From Poecilobothrus nobilitatus (lineage: Eukaryota; Arthropoda; Insecta; Diptera; Dolichopodidae), in NCBI GenBank assembly GCA_947095535.1, contig OX352774.1, positions 208,804,965-208,868,964 of the forward strand: a DNA stretch of 64,000 nucleotides. The letters are read 5' to 3'. This document shows, piece after piece, positions 13,266-25,400 of the stretch. A program made the translations under genes and the position numbers. The stretch's first letter is position 1. Each line of letters starts with the position of its first letter. The notes under the pieces were generated by a model that was given only the letters and a program-made list of their open reading frames with translations, did not search any database and was not told where the DNA came from.

Positions 13266-14837
13266 GAATATGGTGATAATGTATATATTGTTGTTAAATT
13301 ATTAAAATACAAAAACAAAACAAGGATTATTTGTATGCGGATTTATTTAGTTTTATAATTTTATATTTATGAAGTAAAGGATAATCTGGTTTTAAAGGAT
13401 CGGATTTTTTTTCCTTTTTTTTTTTTAAGGATAATTTCAGGATAAAATTTTTTATTTGTATACGTATACAGTCCCTTATTATGCCCTTTTTTTATCAAGT
13501 ACATAATTTGATTTCAAATGTAAAAAAAAAAATATTCCCGTTTCCTGTTTTTTTTGAAATTTTAAGTTCTCCTGAAGAATCATTAGAAGTATTCTTGCAG
13601 ATGCGAGCAGAATTTTGAAAAGAACGTAGCGTTTTTGGTTTTTAATTTACTTTTTTGAATTAACAAACAAAAATTTTGTTTTTTTGTAATGGAAATTATA
13701 ATTTTGATGATGAGTTATCATTCCCTAATAAGCAGGATACCAAAATCAAGTTATAAAAACAAAAAAGCAATAAAATAAAAAAAAGTCAAAGTACTTCTTA
13801 ACATTTTAATGGTAATGATGTCACCTACCATCATACAAACTTTTTAAAACGAATAAAAGGAATGAAAGAGAAAATATGTCGTTTCATTTTTATTTTTTTT
13901 TATTACCTCTGCATTTTTTATGAGATTTATGGACATGATTTATGTAAAAGCTTTCTCTTTTTAATACTCCCCCATCATTATTTTGTTTTCGTTTTTTCTT
14001 TTTCATTTTGAATTTTTTTAACGAAAATTTTTCAACTGCTTAAATTTTCTGAAAAGGAACTTTTCAAAAAAGAAAATGCGATTAAGTCAGCTTTATTTTA
14101 CGTTAAAGTTAATGTTTACGGAAGTAGATTGAAATAAATTTAAAAAAAAAAATTTGGAAAATTTTCAAGATTTATATTTTATATTTAAAATTTTCCAGAT
14201 ATTTTATAATTTATTAAAGTACTTTAAAGAAATAGGTAAATCTTTCATTTGTGCATATTGAAAATATAAGTGTTATATTGTAAAAGTTGTTTTTTTTTGT
14301 TTTTTTTATATATAATACATATGTTAGTTGTCATTTAAGCTGGAAATTATGAGTTTTCTTTTTTATTCGTATCCTCGGAATTTTATTTTGGATTTTGTCG
14401 ATTTGATTTCTAAATTAAAAATGTTTTATTTGCAAGAATAGAAATCAGGTGTATATTGGAATATGTTAATACTATTATTCTTTTTTCATTATCTACATTG
14501 TAGTTCCGAAGGTACAGATTAAAACTTTTTACCAATGTTTTATTAATATTTAAAAAATGTTCTGTAGTATAAAAATTACAAATTTGTTGTTACAAGAGAT
14601 AAAAAATATCAATTGGGGCAGATTTTCTAAAACTATTTAAATTTTTTATATGTCATTTAATTTTACTATAACCTTGAAACATAGATAAAAATATTGAAGT
14701 GTAACAGGATCGTATCATGAACAGAAAATGCTTTTTTTTTCATAATTATCTTACTTGATTATCTACTCTTACTCTTGATCACATGTTTTCGCTAGTGATA
14801 TCGAAGTACAACAGCACTCCCATTGTCTTGTAACTTT

Positions 14838-14848
14838 ATTTCCAAAAC
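14838..14848. repeat. Left target-site duplication of SINE
   Basis: ATTTCCAAAAC occurs here and again at 15117-15127, exactly flanking the tRNA-derived element. Confidence 0.85.
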
Positions 14849-14859
14849 GATCCAGCCAT

Positions 14860-14870
14860 TGGTGCAGTGG
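14860..14870 (+). promoter_or_regulatory. Pol III A box of SINE
   Basis: TGGTGCAGTGG matches the tRNA-type internal A box; 53 bp start-to-start to the B box. Confidence 0.8.
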
Positions 14871-14912
14871 TTGACGCACCGCTTCTCATTCATAAGGGAA
14901 TGAGAGGTCTCT

Positions 14913-14923
14913 GGTTCGATTCC
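14913..14923 (+). promoter_or_regulatory. Pol III B box of SINE
   Basis: GGTTCGATTCC is a perfect match to the tRNA-type B box (GGTTCGANTCC). Confidence 0.88.
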
Positions 14924-15116
14924 CGGCTGGGTACAATAATTATAATATAAAAAAAAAAGAAAAACTATTCATATATCGCAATATATAAATACTTAATATA
15001 TCACATAATATCTCGTACACCCCACATTCCTACCAGGAAACAGGGGTTATAGTTACCTCATTATAGTTACACATTTATGTACCACGGTACCTGTATATAA
15101 ATAAATAAATAAATAA

Positions 15117-15127
15117 ATTTCCAAAAC
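15117..15127. repeat. Right target-site duplication of SINE
   Basis: This second copy of ATTTCCAAAAC follows directly on the (AAAT)n tail. Confidence 0.85.
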
Positions 15128-18100
15128 AAATTCAATAAATTGTCATATTTATATAACTTTATATTGATATTTATTTAAATATAAATAACTTTAATTATAA
15201 AAATTATTATTATATTTCCTAAAAGTATGCAATATTAATTTTTATTATTTTTCTTTAATTTCAGGTACGAATTAATTTTAAATTTTATATTTAAAAAAAG
15301 AAATCCCAAATGTGAATTAATGTAAGTATTATCAGATTAATGATTTGAAAGATTTTTGAAATGAAATGAAAAGAAAGTAAAAAAAGAAAAAAAAAAAAAC
15401 CACGACGAATATTAACCACGGTAAAGTTAATCTTATTAAATTTGAAAAAATTTTCCACAATTTTAAAGCTAAAAAAAAAAGAAAAGGAAAGAAATACTAT
15501 ATAATTACAATTATATTATATTCTTTAATGTTTCTTTTTATTTTAGTATATTTAGGATTAAAAAAAAACCAGGTTGAATTTATTCAAGAGGATTAAAACA
15601 ACAACAAGATCAAAATCTAAAATTGGTTGGATTTCATTTATTTGGTTTATTTGGTTTATTTTATCTTTATGCATTTACAAGTATAATATTCGGGTTAATT
15701 TAATTGAAAAAGCTCCAAAATGTTTTTTTTTTTTTTTTTTATGTATTAACGTGGATTAAATAAGTTTTTTTTTTCAATAACAAAAAAAAAATGAGTAAAA
15801 AAGCTAAAATCATTCTTATGTTGTCTTTAATAAGACTTGAAAAAAAGAAAAAAAAAAATAAAATAGACAAAAACAAAACAAAAACCTTCTTTTCATTGTT
15901 TGGCAGTTTAATTTCTATTGTTATTATTTATATTTCTTTTTGTTTTTATATTTTTACTCCAAATATTTTCACTACATTGACTCAATTCCCTAGTTTTTTT
16001 TTTTTACATTTCTACAATTTCTTATATTTTATTTTTGATTATTCATTTTTTTTATTTTTTATTTTTTTTTTAATTTTGTTGTCTCTTTTATTTTCGATGT
16101 AACTGTCATTTACCTTTTTGTTATACCACCGTACAAATGTCATTGTTAATTCCCTTACACAGAATTTCACTGCTGACTCAATATTCAGAGATTCTTAAGT
16201 ACTTGAACGGATTAAGTGAATGAATGTTTGTGTTTATCTGTTTTAATTTTATTCTTTTTTTTTTTTTTTTGTATATACGAAAAAAAAAAAAAATAAAACC
16301 GATTAATTTTATTTTATTTCTTATTTTTCTAATTTTTAATGTGTTTTCTTAGAAATGTTTGCCAATTGTTAGGTATGTAGTTATATATAGAGATAAAATA
16401 TTTTAAAATACTCTACTAGAACAGATCTATTATAAAAAGTTGAATCTATATTTTAAGTATATTTTGAAGAAGAATCCTTAATATTTGGTTGAGTAAAATC
16501 GTGTATTTGACAAGTTAATTCAAAATAATGGCAAATAAAAGAAAATTTGAAGATTATATATTATATACTATATATAAATATTTATAATATATATACATTT
16601 ATATATATGTGTAATATATATTAAGCCTAAATTTGTTAAAAATTAATAAGAGTAATAAAAAAGACGTGATTTTGTTTTCTGGTTTAAATTTAAAGAAATC
16701 ATATTAAATTATTTTTTAAATTAAATAATTCCTATATGTCATTAGAATAAATTTTGTATATAATTGAAGTTTTTTTATAGCATAAAAAGAAAATTCCAAG
16801 AAAATTTTGTTTTTAGTGAGAGCAACTGTTCAGGTTTTTCAAAAAAGCAAATAAAATACTATATATGTATAAAATGTAATAAATGTAATAAATATTAAAG
16901 TTGTTAACTTATAAGGAATTTGTTTTACGTTATGGACTTGAAGATGACTTTAATACCGTGAATTTGGATTATTTTGAATGCTAAAATAAAGCTGAAGTTT
17001 TAAATTTCAATTTAATCAATTTTTATTGAACTTATTTAAATAAAAAATTTCCCTTATTTCATTTTAAAATGTAAGTACTAAATTAAAAATATATATGAAT
17101 ACATTGAAATCTTTCTCAACAGATCTTTTACATGTACCTTCTGCCAGGAATCTAAGTGTGGCAGAAAGTTGATGAAATGCCGAAACAGATGTTTGTGAAG
17201 TATATGATTGTATTTCATTCAAAATTGATAAAAACGCTTCTTTGTTTAATCTAAAACTATGAAAAAACTAAAATGTTTATTTGCTCCTTCTTAAAATTTA
17301 TTTTCTAATTTTTTTTGTTACTTTTATTGCGGTTATTTTGTTCTAATAAAAAAAAAATTACTGAATCCATAACACTTTTTAAAGCAAAACCTATTGATAA
17401 AATTTAAAAACAAATAATTTTGAATATAAAACTTTCTTCAAATATGTACAAAATCATATGTTTTGACATTTATTTTGGCTAATATTTGAAAATGGAATTA
17501 AATAAGTCGAATACGGAAGAATTATGGAATATCTATTTTGATCTTCAGAGAATGTCAAATTTACATTCCATACACATTCTCGAGAGAAGAAAATGCTGGA
17601 ACATGGATGAATAGAATTTATTTACACATTCCAATGGATAAGTTGTTATTGTGTTGAACCTTTTTACAACGTTCAACTTGGAACTTGGTGTGGTTTTTTT
17701 CCCTCAATTCACATTTGAAATTTAAAAAAAAAACTACAAAGTCAAATTAGATCATTGTGAATGATATTTATCCCAAATATATAGAAAATATAAAAAGTAC
17801 CTATCAAAATTTATCCAAAATTAACAGATATAAAATATTAACAATGCTCAATAATTTGAAAATTCATTAAAAGTCAATAAAATATTGAAATTTCATGACA
17901 GAATCTCACAGTTATTTAAAATTAAAGTTTAACCATTTTTTAAAGATACCCATTACAAATTTAAATGAGTTTAATTTTTCATTATTTATTATTTAAATTC
18001 TAAATTAAAATTTTTACATTTGAGCAAAAAAAAAAAAACTTTCAATTTTATTTAAAACATAAAAAAAAAAATAAAACAAAATTCTGTTGAATATTAATAT

Positions 18101-18410
18101 TTATTTTTGTAAGTTTAAACATATTTGTTTTTTTTGTCCTTATATCCTTATATAAATACATAATTCAATGTGTCAATATGTCAACAAAAATTATGTTAAT
18201 TAAATTTTTTTTTTTAAATATTTTCTAATTATAGAAAAAAAAATTATTGTTAGTTTTTCTCTGAAAAAAAAAACACAACAAATAATGGAAAAAACGCAGG
18301 GTTTTCAAAAAAGCACATTTTCAAAATTAAAAAATATCCTATAATAAGTCTAGAGTAAAGAGTAGATATATTTAAAAATAAATTTATAATAATACGTATA
18401 AATGACGTAT
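15128..18410. other. AT-rich DNA, no firm gene; one candidate mini-exon
   Basis: Long poly-A/T tracts dominate. At 15265-15321 a 57-bp segment lies between an acceptor-like CAG (15262-15264) after a pyrimidine tract and a GTAAGT donor (15322). One of its frames is open (YELILNFIFKKRNPKCELM), but joining directly to the 8899 exon in phase would give a stop after nine codons. I treat it as unproven. The T-rich short open frames at 15.6-16.1 kb are translations of low-complexity DNA. Confidence 0.4.
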
Positions 18411-18418
18411 TTTATTAA
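18411..18418. repeat. Candidate left 8-bp target-site duplication
   Basis: TTTATTAA here and again at 19548-19555 flank the TIR element. The sequence is AT-rich, so chance matching is possible. Confidence 0.55.
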
Positions 18419-19547
18419 GGTGCAGGGTCAAAAGTCCCATAGCCAAAAGTTCCATTCGGACCACTATAAAACAAAAGTTTCAAAAAAAAAAAGTTGAAAA
18501 ATCCCATGTGACTTCTGGTTCATCGTAGTGAGTCAGAAGTCCCAATTATGTTTTATAATGATAATAATTGATAATGTAATAACATCGTTTAGAGTAGACT
18601 AACTTTTAGTTTCTACCCCGGCCAACTATACATATAAGATACATTTATTTTCCATATTTCGGACAGCCCAGATATATACATATACATATATACATACATA
18701 TACATCTATTGAGAGGGATTTTATAGTCGGTTGCGAAATCAGATTTGCCTCTTTTTCTAGAATATATGTATATGTATATGTATTTCTGAGATTCTGAATT
18801 ACGAGCGAATTTAGAATTCAAAATTTTTATATACCTTCTGGAAAAAGCGTATAACCCTAATTTTGTAGCTAACTCTAAAATCCATTCTAATTCATTTATA
18901 TAACGGAAAAAAGGAAACTCTGATTTTATAAGCCTACTCTAAAATCTATCCTAATTCAGAATCTCACATATACATTCGGAATCTCCCTTTTTCCAGAATA
19001 TGTATATATAAATAAATTATAGAGGATTTTAGAGTTGGTTACGATATCAGGGTTATATTTCCCTTTTCCCTTTTCCAATATATATATATATATATGTATG
19101 CTCAAGATTCTGAATTAGAAGGGTTTTAGAGGTAGATTCAAATAAGGGTTATTCGACTTTTACAGAATATTTATATGATATTAATATGCGAGGTTCTGAA
19201 TTAGGAAGGATTTTAGAGTTGACTACAAAATCATGGTTGTACTGCTTTTCCAGAATATATATGTACAGAATATATATGTGTATAATAATATATATATATA
19301 TATGTGTATACAAAATGTGTATACCTGTATATAATTTGTCTATATAGCAAATATTGATTTTTATTGGCAAAATTATTTTCTTTTTCAATGGGAATTTGAC
19401 TCACTTTAGTGAGACAAGAGTCCCATTATAAAAAGGTCAGAAGTCCCATTGTGATTTCTATCCTTAACACTGATCCTTAACACGCATTGAACTGAGTCAA
19501 AAGTTCAAATGGGACTTATGACCATGGGAGTTTTTGATCCTGCATCG
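18419..19547. mobile_element. Non-autonomous TIR transposon with palindromic interior
   Basis: The ends are imperfect inverted repeats. The left end reads GGTGCAGGGTCAAAAGTCCC. The complement of the right end reads CGATGCAGGATCAAAA and continues into ACTCCCATGG and AAGTCCCAT. Subterminal copies of a (T)CAGAAGTCCCA-type motif cluster inside both ends (about 18430-18550 and 19405-19530), as in elements whose transposase binds repeated sites. The interior holds a unit of roughly 60-95 bp containing GGATTTTAGAGTTG...ATCAGGGTT. It is in plus orientation at about 18711, 19021, 19108 and 19203, and in minus orientation at about 18834 and 18903, so the middle can fold back. There is no transposase frame. 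The candidate 8-bp duplication would fit a hAT-type element; that assignment is inference. Confidence 0.75.
18711..19270. repeat. Direct and inverted internal repeats of the TIR element
   Basis: Plus-oriented copies read GGATTTTAGAGTTG, then a TCAGGGTT-like stretch, then CTTTTCCAGAATATAT; inverted copies read TTCTGGAAAAAGC and then AACTCTAAAATCC. Plus copies also carry ATTCTGAATTA. (TATA)n tracts separate the copies. The arrangement is plus, minus, minus, plus, plus, plus. Confidence 0.75.
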
Positions 19548-19555
19548 TTTATTAA
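19548..19555. repeat. Candidate right 8-bp target-site duplication
   Basis: TTTATTAA follows the right inverted terminus, matching 18411-18418. Confidence 0.55.
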
Positions 19556-19639
19556 TACAAATTATGAATAATAATGAAAACAATAAGAAAAAATTGAGAA
19601 AAATGAAATCAAACTTTCGCTAATTATAAGGTAATCCTA

Positions 19640-20294
19640 TATTATTAAGAAAAACTATTAACGGAAACAAAAATATAATGTTGAAGCTTTAATTTTTGTG
19701 TATTACTTCAAATAAAATTTGGACAGGTGCCCAAGTTACAGGTGTTTAAATATAAAGTATTGTTAGTTTTTAATACCTTAGAGCTCCCAAACAGGAAATG
19801 ACACAAAAGTATTTATTGAAATACTTATTTTCAAAGATCTAACTCCTCCCAAAATGTCAAGCTTCTAAGTAAAACCGTTTGAAAGATAGAAGGGGCCCAA
19901 ATTTTTGCAAAAATTGAGTTTTATATAACGGTATATTAAAATATCGCATGACAAACATACGTATTTATTTTTATGTATTTATAAAGTTTATAAAACTATT
20001 TATCTTTTGGCTTTTCCAGATTGAAAATGTGCCTTATACTTTATAGAATCAATGTTATAACAATTTAAGAATAGGTCTTTTTCGATTGTAGGGCTGTAGC
20101 TTCGTACCGGGTTGAACTACAGAAAAAAGTTGTTTCACAAAATTAGTTTTTTTGGCGATGCCTATTCGTAGTTAAAATTTCATTGCTTTATTTCAAACGG
20201 TGTAGAAGTTCTCTAAACAACCTGACGGACGGACGCACTGAAGAACAGAGTGAAACTAATAAGCACAAAATTTTCACAATTTAAAAAATGTGCT
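19640..20294 (+). mobile_element. Dispersed repeat family B, copy 1
   Basis: It shares ordered blocks with 50170-50886 (same orientation) and 35628-36275 (inverted). The blocks are GGACAGGTGCC, GAGCTCCCAAACAGG, CCTCCCAAAATGTCAAG, TTTTGCAAAAATTG, AGGGCTGTAG, GGTGTAGAAGTT, GACGGACGGAC and CAGAGTGAAACTAATAAG. It ends in a hairpin-prone AGCACA...TGTGCT segment at about 20259-20294. There is no coding capacity, so it is likely a non-autonomous element. It starts about 90 bp after the TIR transposon. Confidence 0.75.
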
Positions 20295-22262
20295 AAAAAT
20301 TAATTTGAATAGATCGAAATTTTATAATACGGAGAATTGAATTTTAAAATTTTGATTATAGTTAAAATAATTTTACATATATGTACTTACAAAAATAATG
20401 ATTTAAATGTTTTTTTTTTTGTTTCTTTAGAATTTAATTTTGTTATATTATTATGTCAGATTTATTTATAAAAAAAAATAATTAAAACTTTATTTTATAT
20501 TTTAAATTCTGTTTACATTTTTATTTATTTTTTTCTTATACTTCCCTATTAGAATAAAATTCTTGCTTCTTCATTATATAAAAGTAACATTTTTATGGGT
20601 TATTTCCATTTATGATGAAAAACTATTAAAATACAAAAATAAAAATTTAAATTAAAGTCTCGCAACACCGGATACTCTATGTACCTATATAATAGAACCT
20701 ATACCATAATTATAAATGGAGTTCAATTATTTGTTGACAAGAAAATATAAGAATTTTAAAAATTATTTTATATTTTTATTTTTGTTGTACCAAATTAGTG
20801 TTGTCGTTGTCGTTCTTGTCAATTAATTTTAATAATATACTTTAAAAGTTTATACTAAAAAGTTGTAAAATTATGGTACAATGTTTATTATAAAATATAT
20901 GTAAGTAGGAAGGAAACTGGTTCTCATTTTATTAATTTTATACATATAGCATTTTATTTTTAAAAAGACTTTATTGTCTTTATAAACTCTTTAAAAAGCG
21001 GTACTAATTAAAGCAATATACAATTTTACTTAATAAAAATATATTGCCATATTGAGAGGGAGTTTATTTTGATGAATATTAATTTATTTTCAATTCTTTT
21101 ATTTTGGTATCAATTTGAATTACATAATTTTGTAGGGAATTTTTATATATTTATCATGTCGTTCCATCGTAAAGAAAAAATGAAAGAAGTTGAAAATTTT
21201 TAATCATACTTTTGCCGAAAACAGAGAAAAATTAAATGAATTTTATCAAGGTATATTAATTGATTACTAGACTTCTTTATTACTTTAAGTCATTAATTTT
21301 ACTGTTTTTTTTTTTTAAATTTGTTTATTTGTACTATAAAAGTAGTTGTGACTTATGGAATGAGATAAGAATAAGCAAAGTGCGGATAAAGAGGAATTGG
21401 AAAGTAATGAATTTGTTAAATCGAGAACAGTCACAATTTTGGGAAAATATTGGATAGTATTAAGTTCTATATTTTTGCACTTCTGCCAACAAATTAATTG
21501 CTATATTCAGTAGAGTAAAATTTAGGTAATTCCATGTAGTAATAATGAGCAATTGCAGCTCCTTTAGGAGTACGTTAGAATTATTGAAAAAGAGGCATCA
21601 ATGAATTAAATTCATTTGAGTAATTTTTATTTCCTACTATAGATATCTATAAAAAAAGGAAAATGTTTCCAATATTACAATGAATTTCAACAGAGTTGAG
21701 AATATTTGTTTCGGTGTTGTTATCAATGAGACAAATGGCGCATTTTTGAACTCGATCAAGGTAATTCAAAGGGTAAATGAGGTACCTGCCTATATTGTCA
21801 TTCATTTTAAATTGTATAGATACATTTTGTAGATACTAATCAGGTTTTTGGAAGAGAAGCTGTTACTTTTTATTGCTCCTTTCTCTATAATCTTTTCAGT
21901 TTGCTATTATAGTGAATAATACATGTTTTTAGAGCATATATTGCGTAATATATAAAATAACGCTTCATTGTTAAAAACAAAAGAAAAAAAGTTTTCATTC
22001 AGAAAATATTTAGCACAACAAAAGAATTTTTTATGTAAACATATATTCCATCATTTTTTTACAATAAATATGTGCAATATATTTAGACTAAAAGTTATTA
22101 TGAGCACTTTTAATTCACATTTTAATTTTCTGTTTTATATAATTTGCTCTTAATTATAAACACTTTGTACGTTTAATATTGTCATTAATGTTAACTTTTA
22201 CTTTATTAAAATTAATTAAAACATTCATGCAAACAACAAAAATAAAATATATAGTAAATTTA
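20295..22262. other. AT-rich DNA, no gene or repeat recognised
   Basis: Only A/T tracts and short frames of biased composition are present. A 65-codon plus-strand frame (21260-21457) ends in a less biased stretch but has no recognisable feature. Confidence 0.55.
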
Positions 22263-22270
22263 TTTATTTA

Positions 22271-22460
22271 TTTTTTTTTTAATGCATTTCTCTGTCACAT
22301 AAATGTGGACAGTAAATTACACAGCCTTTTCTGTTCAGGCGTGGCTGTAAATGTCGTAAGAGGGAATAACTCTTACGACGTGTGTGGGATTCGAACCCAC
22401 ACTCTCTCGGTGTTTACAGCATATTTGATACGCTCTTACCCACTAGACTGCCGAGACCCC
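22271..22460 (-). mobile_element. Second tRNA-derived SINE, different family
   Basis: Read on the minus strand it starts at 22460 with GGGGTCTCGGCAGTCTAGTG. It has an A-box-like TAGTGGGTAAGAGCG (complement of 22431-22445) and a B box GGTTCGAATCC (complement of 22387-22397), flanked by the T stem GTGTG/CACAC. The body contains a strong hairpin, CGTCGTAAGAG / CTCTTACGAC (complement of about 22353-22380). It ends in poly-A followed by (AAAT)n (plus-strand T tract 22262-22280). Flanking TTTATTTATTT on both sides may be the target duplication but overlaps the tail repeat. The head differs from the 14.85 kb SINE (no shared TGGTGCAGTGG), so at least two SINE families are present. A 101-codon plus-strand open frame overlapping it is just the element translated. 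Confidence 0.85.
22387..22397 (-). promoter_or_regulatory. Pol III B box of SINE 2
   Basis: The complement reads GGTTCGAATCC, a perfect B box, within a paired T-arm GTGTG...CACAC. Confidence 0.85.
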
Positions 22461-22474
22461 TTTATTTATTTAAT

Positions 22475-25400
22475 ATTTATTTAATTACAAAAGGTAAAAA
22501 TGTGCAACAAATTTTAAGATTTGAAGTTCATTTAAAAAAAAAAATGTATCCTTAAATTTAATTTAAAGTAAAGTTTAATTTAATCTTTTTATTAAATTTC
22601 ATATATGATTTTTTTATTATTTTTAATATACAAAAACTCCAATTTTTTTATATATATCTTTTTTTGAATATCCGAAAACTCAGAATCCCAGATAATGATT
22701 AAAAATATTAAATTACACCAATTATAATTTGATATCTGAATTAATAGCTTAAAGTCAGTTATAAATTTTCTCTATAGAATTCCCATTAAAGTGTTTGTGG
22801 TGTATAGAAACACAAAACACAAATATGAAAAAGTTAATATTACTATTAAAAGAATGAAATAACCAAGAAAATTAAGTATTTTATCATTTAACTTTATATA
22901 CTTAAGTATTTATGTATAAAATATTTTTTTTGTGATATTGCGTTTTTTATGAACAAATAAATGTAATGAAGTGCATTACCATTGATTTTTTCATTTAGTT
23001 AAATCAATTTTAAGAGAGTAAGGTAAAAGATTTCGTTTTTTTATATCGAAAATATCACTTCCAGTTATCAATTACACACTTCTGAGTTTCAGAATTAAAT
23101 TACAGTGTTTATTTTATCTTTATTTTGGTTGTGTTTCCCACATTTTGCGTTTAAAAAATTAGAAAAGGATTTGTGAAGTTTTTTTCGAGTTAACTTCATT
23201 ACATACAGTTTCATAGATTTATATAAACATGTCCAAGAAGATCTAAATATGATTCAAATTTATGAAAATATTTAGGTCTTTGATTGTTTACGATTTCAAT
23301 ACTTTTCTTAGACTAACGTGTATTTAACATTAAAACGTATAATATTAAAGACAATTTATAGAAAAAATAGATAAATAAATACAGAATCACACTTTAAAAA
23401 GGATGGATTGGTGGATTTGTAATAAAGTTGTTTTCATCAGAGTGAAAATATTACCTAACTTTTTTTGTATGGTTTAATAATATTTTAAAAATCCTTAAAA
23501 AAAAAAACAAAAAAAAAAAAAATGAATGAAAGGGAAATTTTTACGTTTAAAGATCATTTATTCGATTATAATATAAATGTGTTATAAAGAAAAAAAATTA
23601 TATATATAAAATGAGCTATAAAAAAGATAACATTTTTTTTTTATCATTTATTTATATGTATTCTCATTTTAAATCAATAAAAAAAAATATATATAAGTTA
23701 ATTGCTTTCATTTTTGTGCCTCTAAATTATTTAAAATTGAATTGGTCACAAAAAAAATGTACGAAAAATATTCCAATTAAATTTTTTTTTTTTTTTTTGA
23801 ATATTAATTCGTAAATTAATGTTAAAGAAAAAAAAAATTGAGAAAAACGTTGACATAAAATTTAAAATCTTAATTAACTTTAATAAATTAACATTAATTA
23901 TTTGAACGATTCAAAAAAGAAATTTATGAACTGGAGTTTCTCAGCCTGATGTTCAAATATTTTTTTGCATTAACTCAAACGAAATGAAAAAAAAAAAATT
24001 TAGAATAAATTTTTTTGCTAATGAACATTTAAAAACTTACTTACTTTACTTACTTAACGTAAATCCCTCAAAAAAGCTTTTAATATATTTTTAAAAAGGA
24101 AAAAGTTTATGCAAATTCAACCTCGACATACCCAACACAATAAAAATGTTTTAAATTGAAATGAGCAGAAAACTGAAACTTTTAAAGCCAAATGAAGCTA
24201 AAATTGAATAAATTTTTCAGTAAAAATTGAAATTATTGCAGTATTAGAAAGTTATTGCAGTATTTTTAATTCAGATTTGCGGTAAAAACCGTTTTAATAG
24301 AATAATTTTTTTATTTTTATAGATATTTAATGTTTATTTGTAAAATTTCAAAGAATTCGACGGTAAAAGAGTATTAAATCAATTGTGTCTTTTATCTTAT
24401 CAACGTAAAATAGATTTCACAATAATTTAGTATATTTTTAGTTATTGTAAAACGTCATGAACCAAGAAAAAAAATAGATTTTTAGTATGCAAAGCATATG
24501 AAAACGGTGAATTTTATAAGCTAAATTTTGAAGGTCTACAATTTAACATTAAAATACTTTCTGTAACATTATGGATATTGTTATGGACACATTCTGTGTT
24601 TATGGGCAGGAAATTGTTTCCCAGCAGTCGAAAATTTCTTTCAACAAAATTATATTTAAAAGTAAAATTAAAAAGAGAAATTATCCTGTTTTTCCGACAA
24701 GTCCTAAAAATTTGGTTTTATTCAAATTTATTTGTTTTTTTTTTACTTGATGTTGATCCTGATGCAATAAAAAACAGATTATATCAATTTATTGTTATAA
24801 TGAAATTATATTATATAATTTGCTTTTTGATATTCTTTTTTTTTTGGCCCATTACTGTACTAATATTTTTAATTATTAAAAAGGCAAAGTGTTATATTTA
24901 ATATCCAATTAAATTCTTATATTTAATTGCATAATATAAAACCTTTAATAATTCTGTTTTTTTTTTTTTTTTTTTTTTTTATTTCGATATTAAATTAAAA
25001 TGAAAAAAACAACGATAAAAAAAATAACTTTTATTAAAATAGAAGATTATCGTTTTCATCATTATTGCAATTACCATCACTATCATAAAAATCTTGTAAT
25101 ATTTGAATTTGGATTTTCATTTTGATATAAAAAAAAAAAAAAAAGAAAACGCTTGAAACTTCATAATTTTTTTTTTTGTTTTAATATTAAAAATCAAGAG
25201 AAGAAGAAATTCTGAAAAATATATAAAGACAATTATTTTACGACGGAAAATGTCCTATAAAATGTTCTCTAAATGGTAGAGAATAAAAAAGAAATATGAC
25301 ATATATACATATATTTCATACATATATGTATATGTATATTTTTTTTCTTAATAAATCTTTAAATGAACATTGTTGTGGAAGAAAATGACATTCCTCCTAC

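Larger units (their letters stand above)
9292..14837 (+). other. Probable start of a very long intron; AT-rich, no gene seen
   Basis: It begins with the GTTTGT donor and a 15-base T run. Contents are AT tracts, a short (GT)n near 9814-9830, a TGCAACTG cluster at 12700-12730 and an (ATAATG)-type tract at 13203-13265. Several CAG/CCAG acceptor-like sites after T tracts exist (for example near 10078), but none leads into a convincing coding frame. That this is intron rather than intergenic DNA is inferred only from the donor site. Confidence 0.5.
14849..15116 (+). mobile_element. tRNA-derived SINE
   Basis: The head (14849-14934) looks like a tRNA. The outer arms CCAGCC and GGCTGG pair. The Pol III A box is TGGTGCAGTGG at 14860-14870 and the B box is GGTTCGATTCC at 14913-14923. 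Between them is an anticodon-like hairpin, TCTCATTC/GAATGAGA, whose stem is longer than a normal anticodon stem, so it is not a standard tRNA gene. A tRNA-unrelated body follows, ending in an (AAAT)n tail, as in many insect SINEs. An 11-bp direct repeat brackets it, showing insertion by target-primed reverse transcription and a fairly recent date. SINEs encode no protein and borrow LINE machinery. Its head resembles the tRNA-like segments of the 56.7-61.2 kb array, with the same A box and the same 53-bp A-to-B spacing. Confidence 0.9.

Noticed and set aside
14851..14932. Calling the 14.85 kb head a tRNA gene
   Set aside because: The anticodon-like stem is too long, and the segment is fused to a SINE body with an (AAAT)n tail and target duplications.
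15791..16102. 103-codon Phe/Lys-rich frame
   Set aside because: It is built from poly-A followed by poly-T tracts; a low-complexity translation only.
22179..22484. 101-codon plus-strand frame with CGIRTHTLS
   Set aside because: This is the antisense translation of the SINE B-box region, a well-known false protein signature in genomes.
24578..24901. 107-codon open frame, hydrophobic, membrane-protein-like
   Set aside because: Its Leu/Ile/Phe content follows from T-rich DNA. There is no splice or start context, and no motif was recognised.
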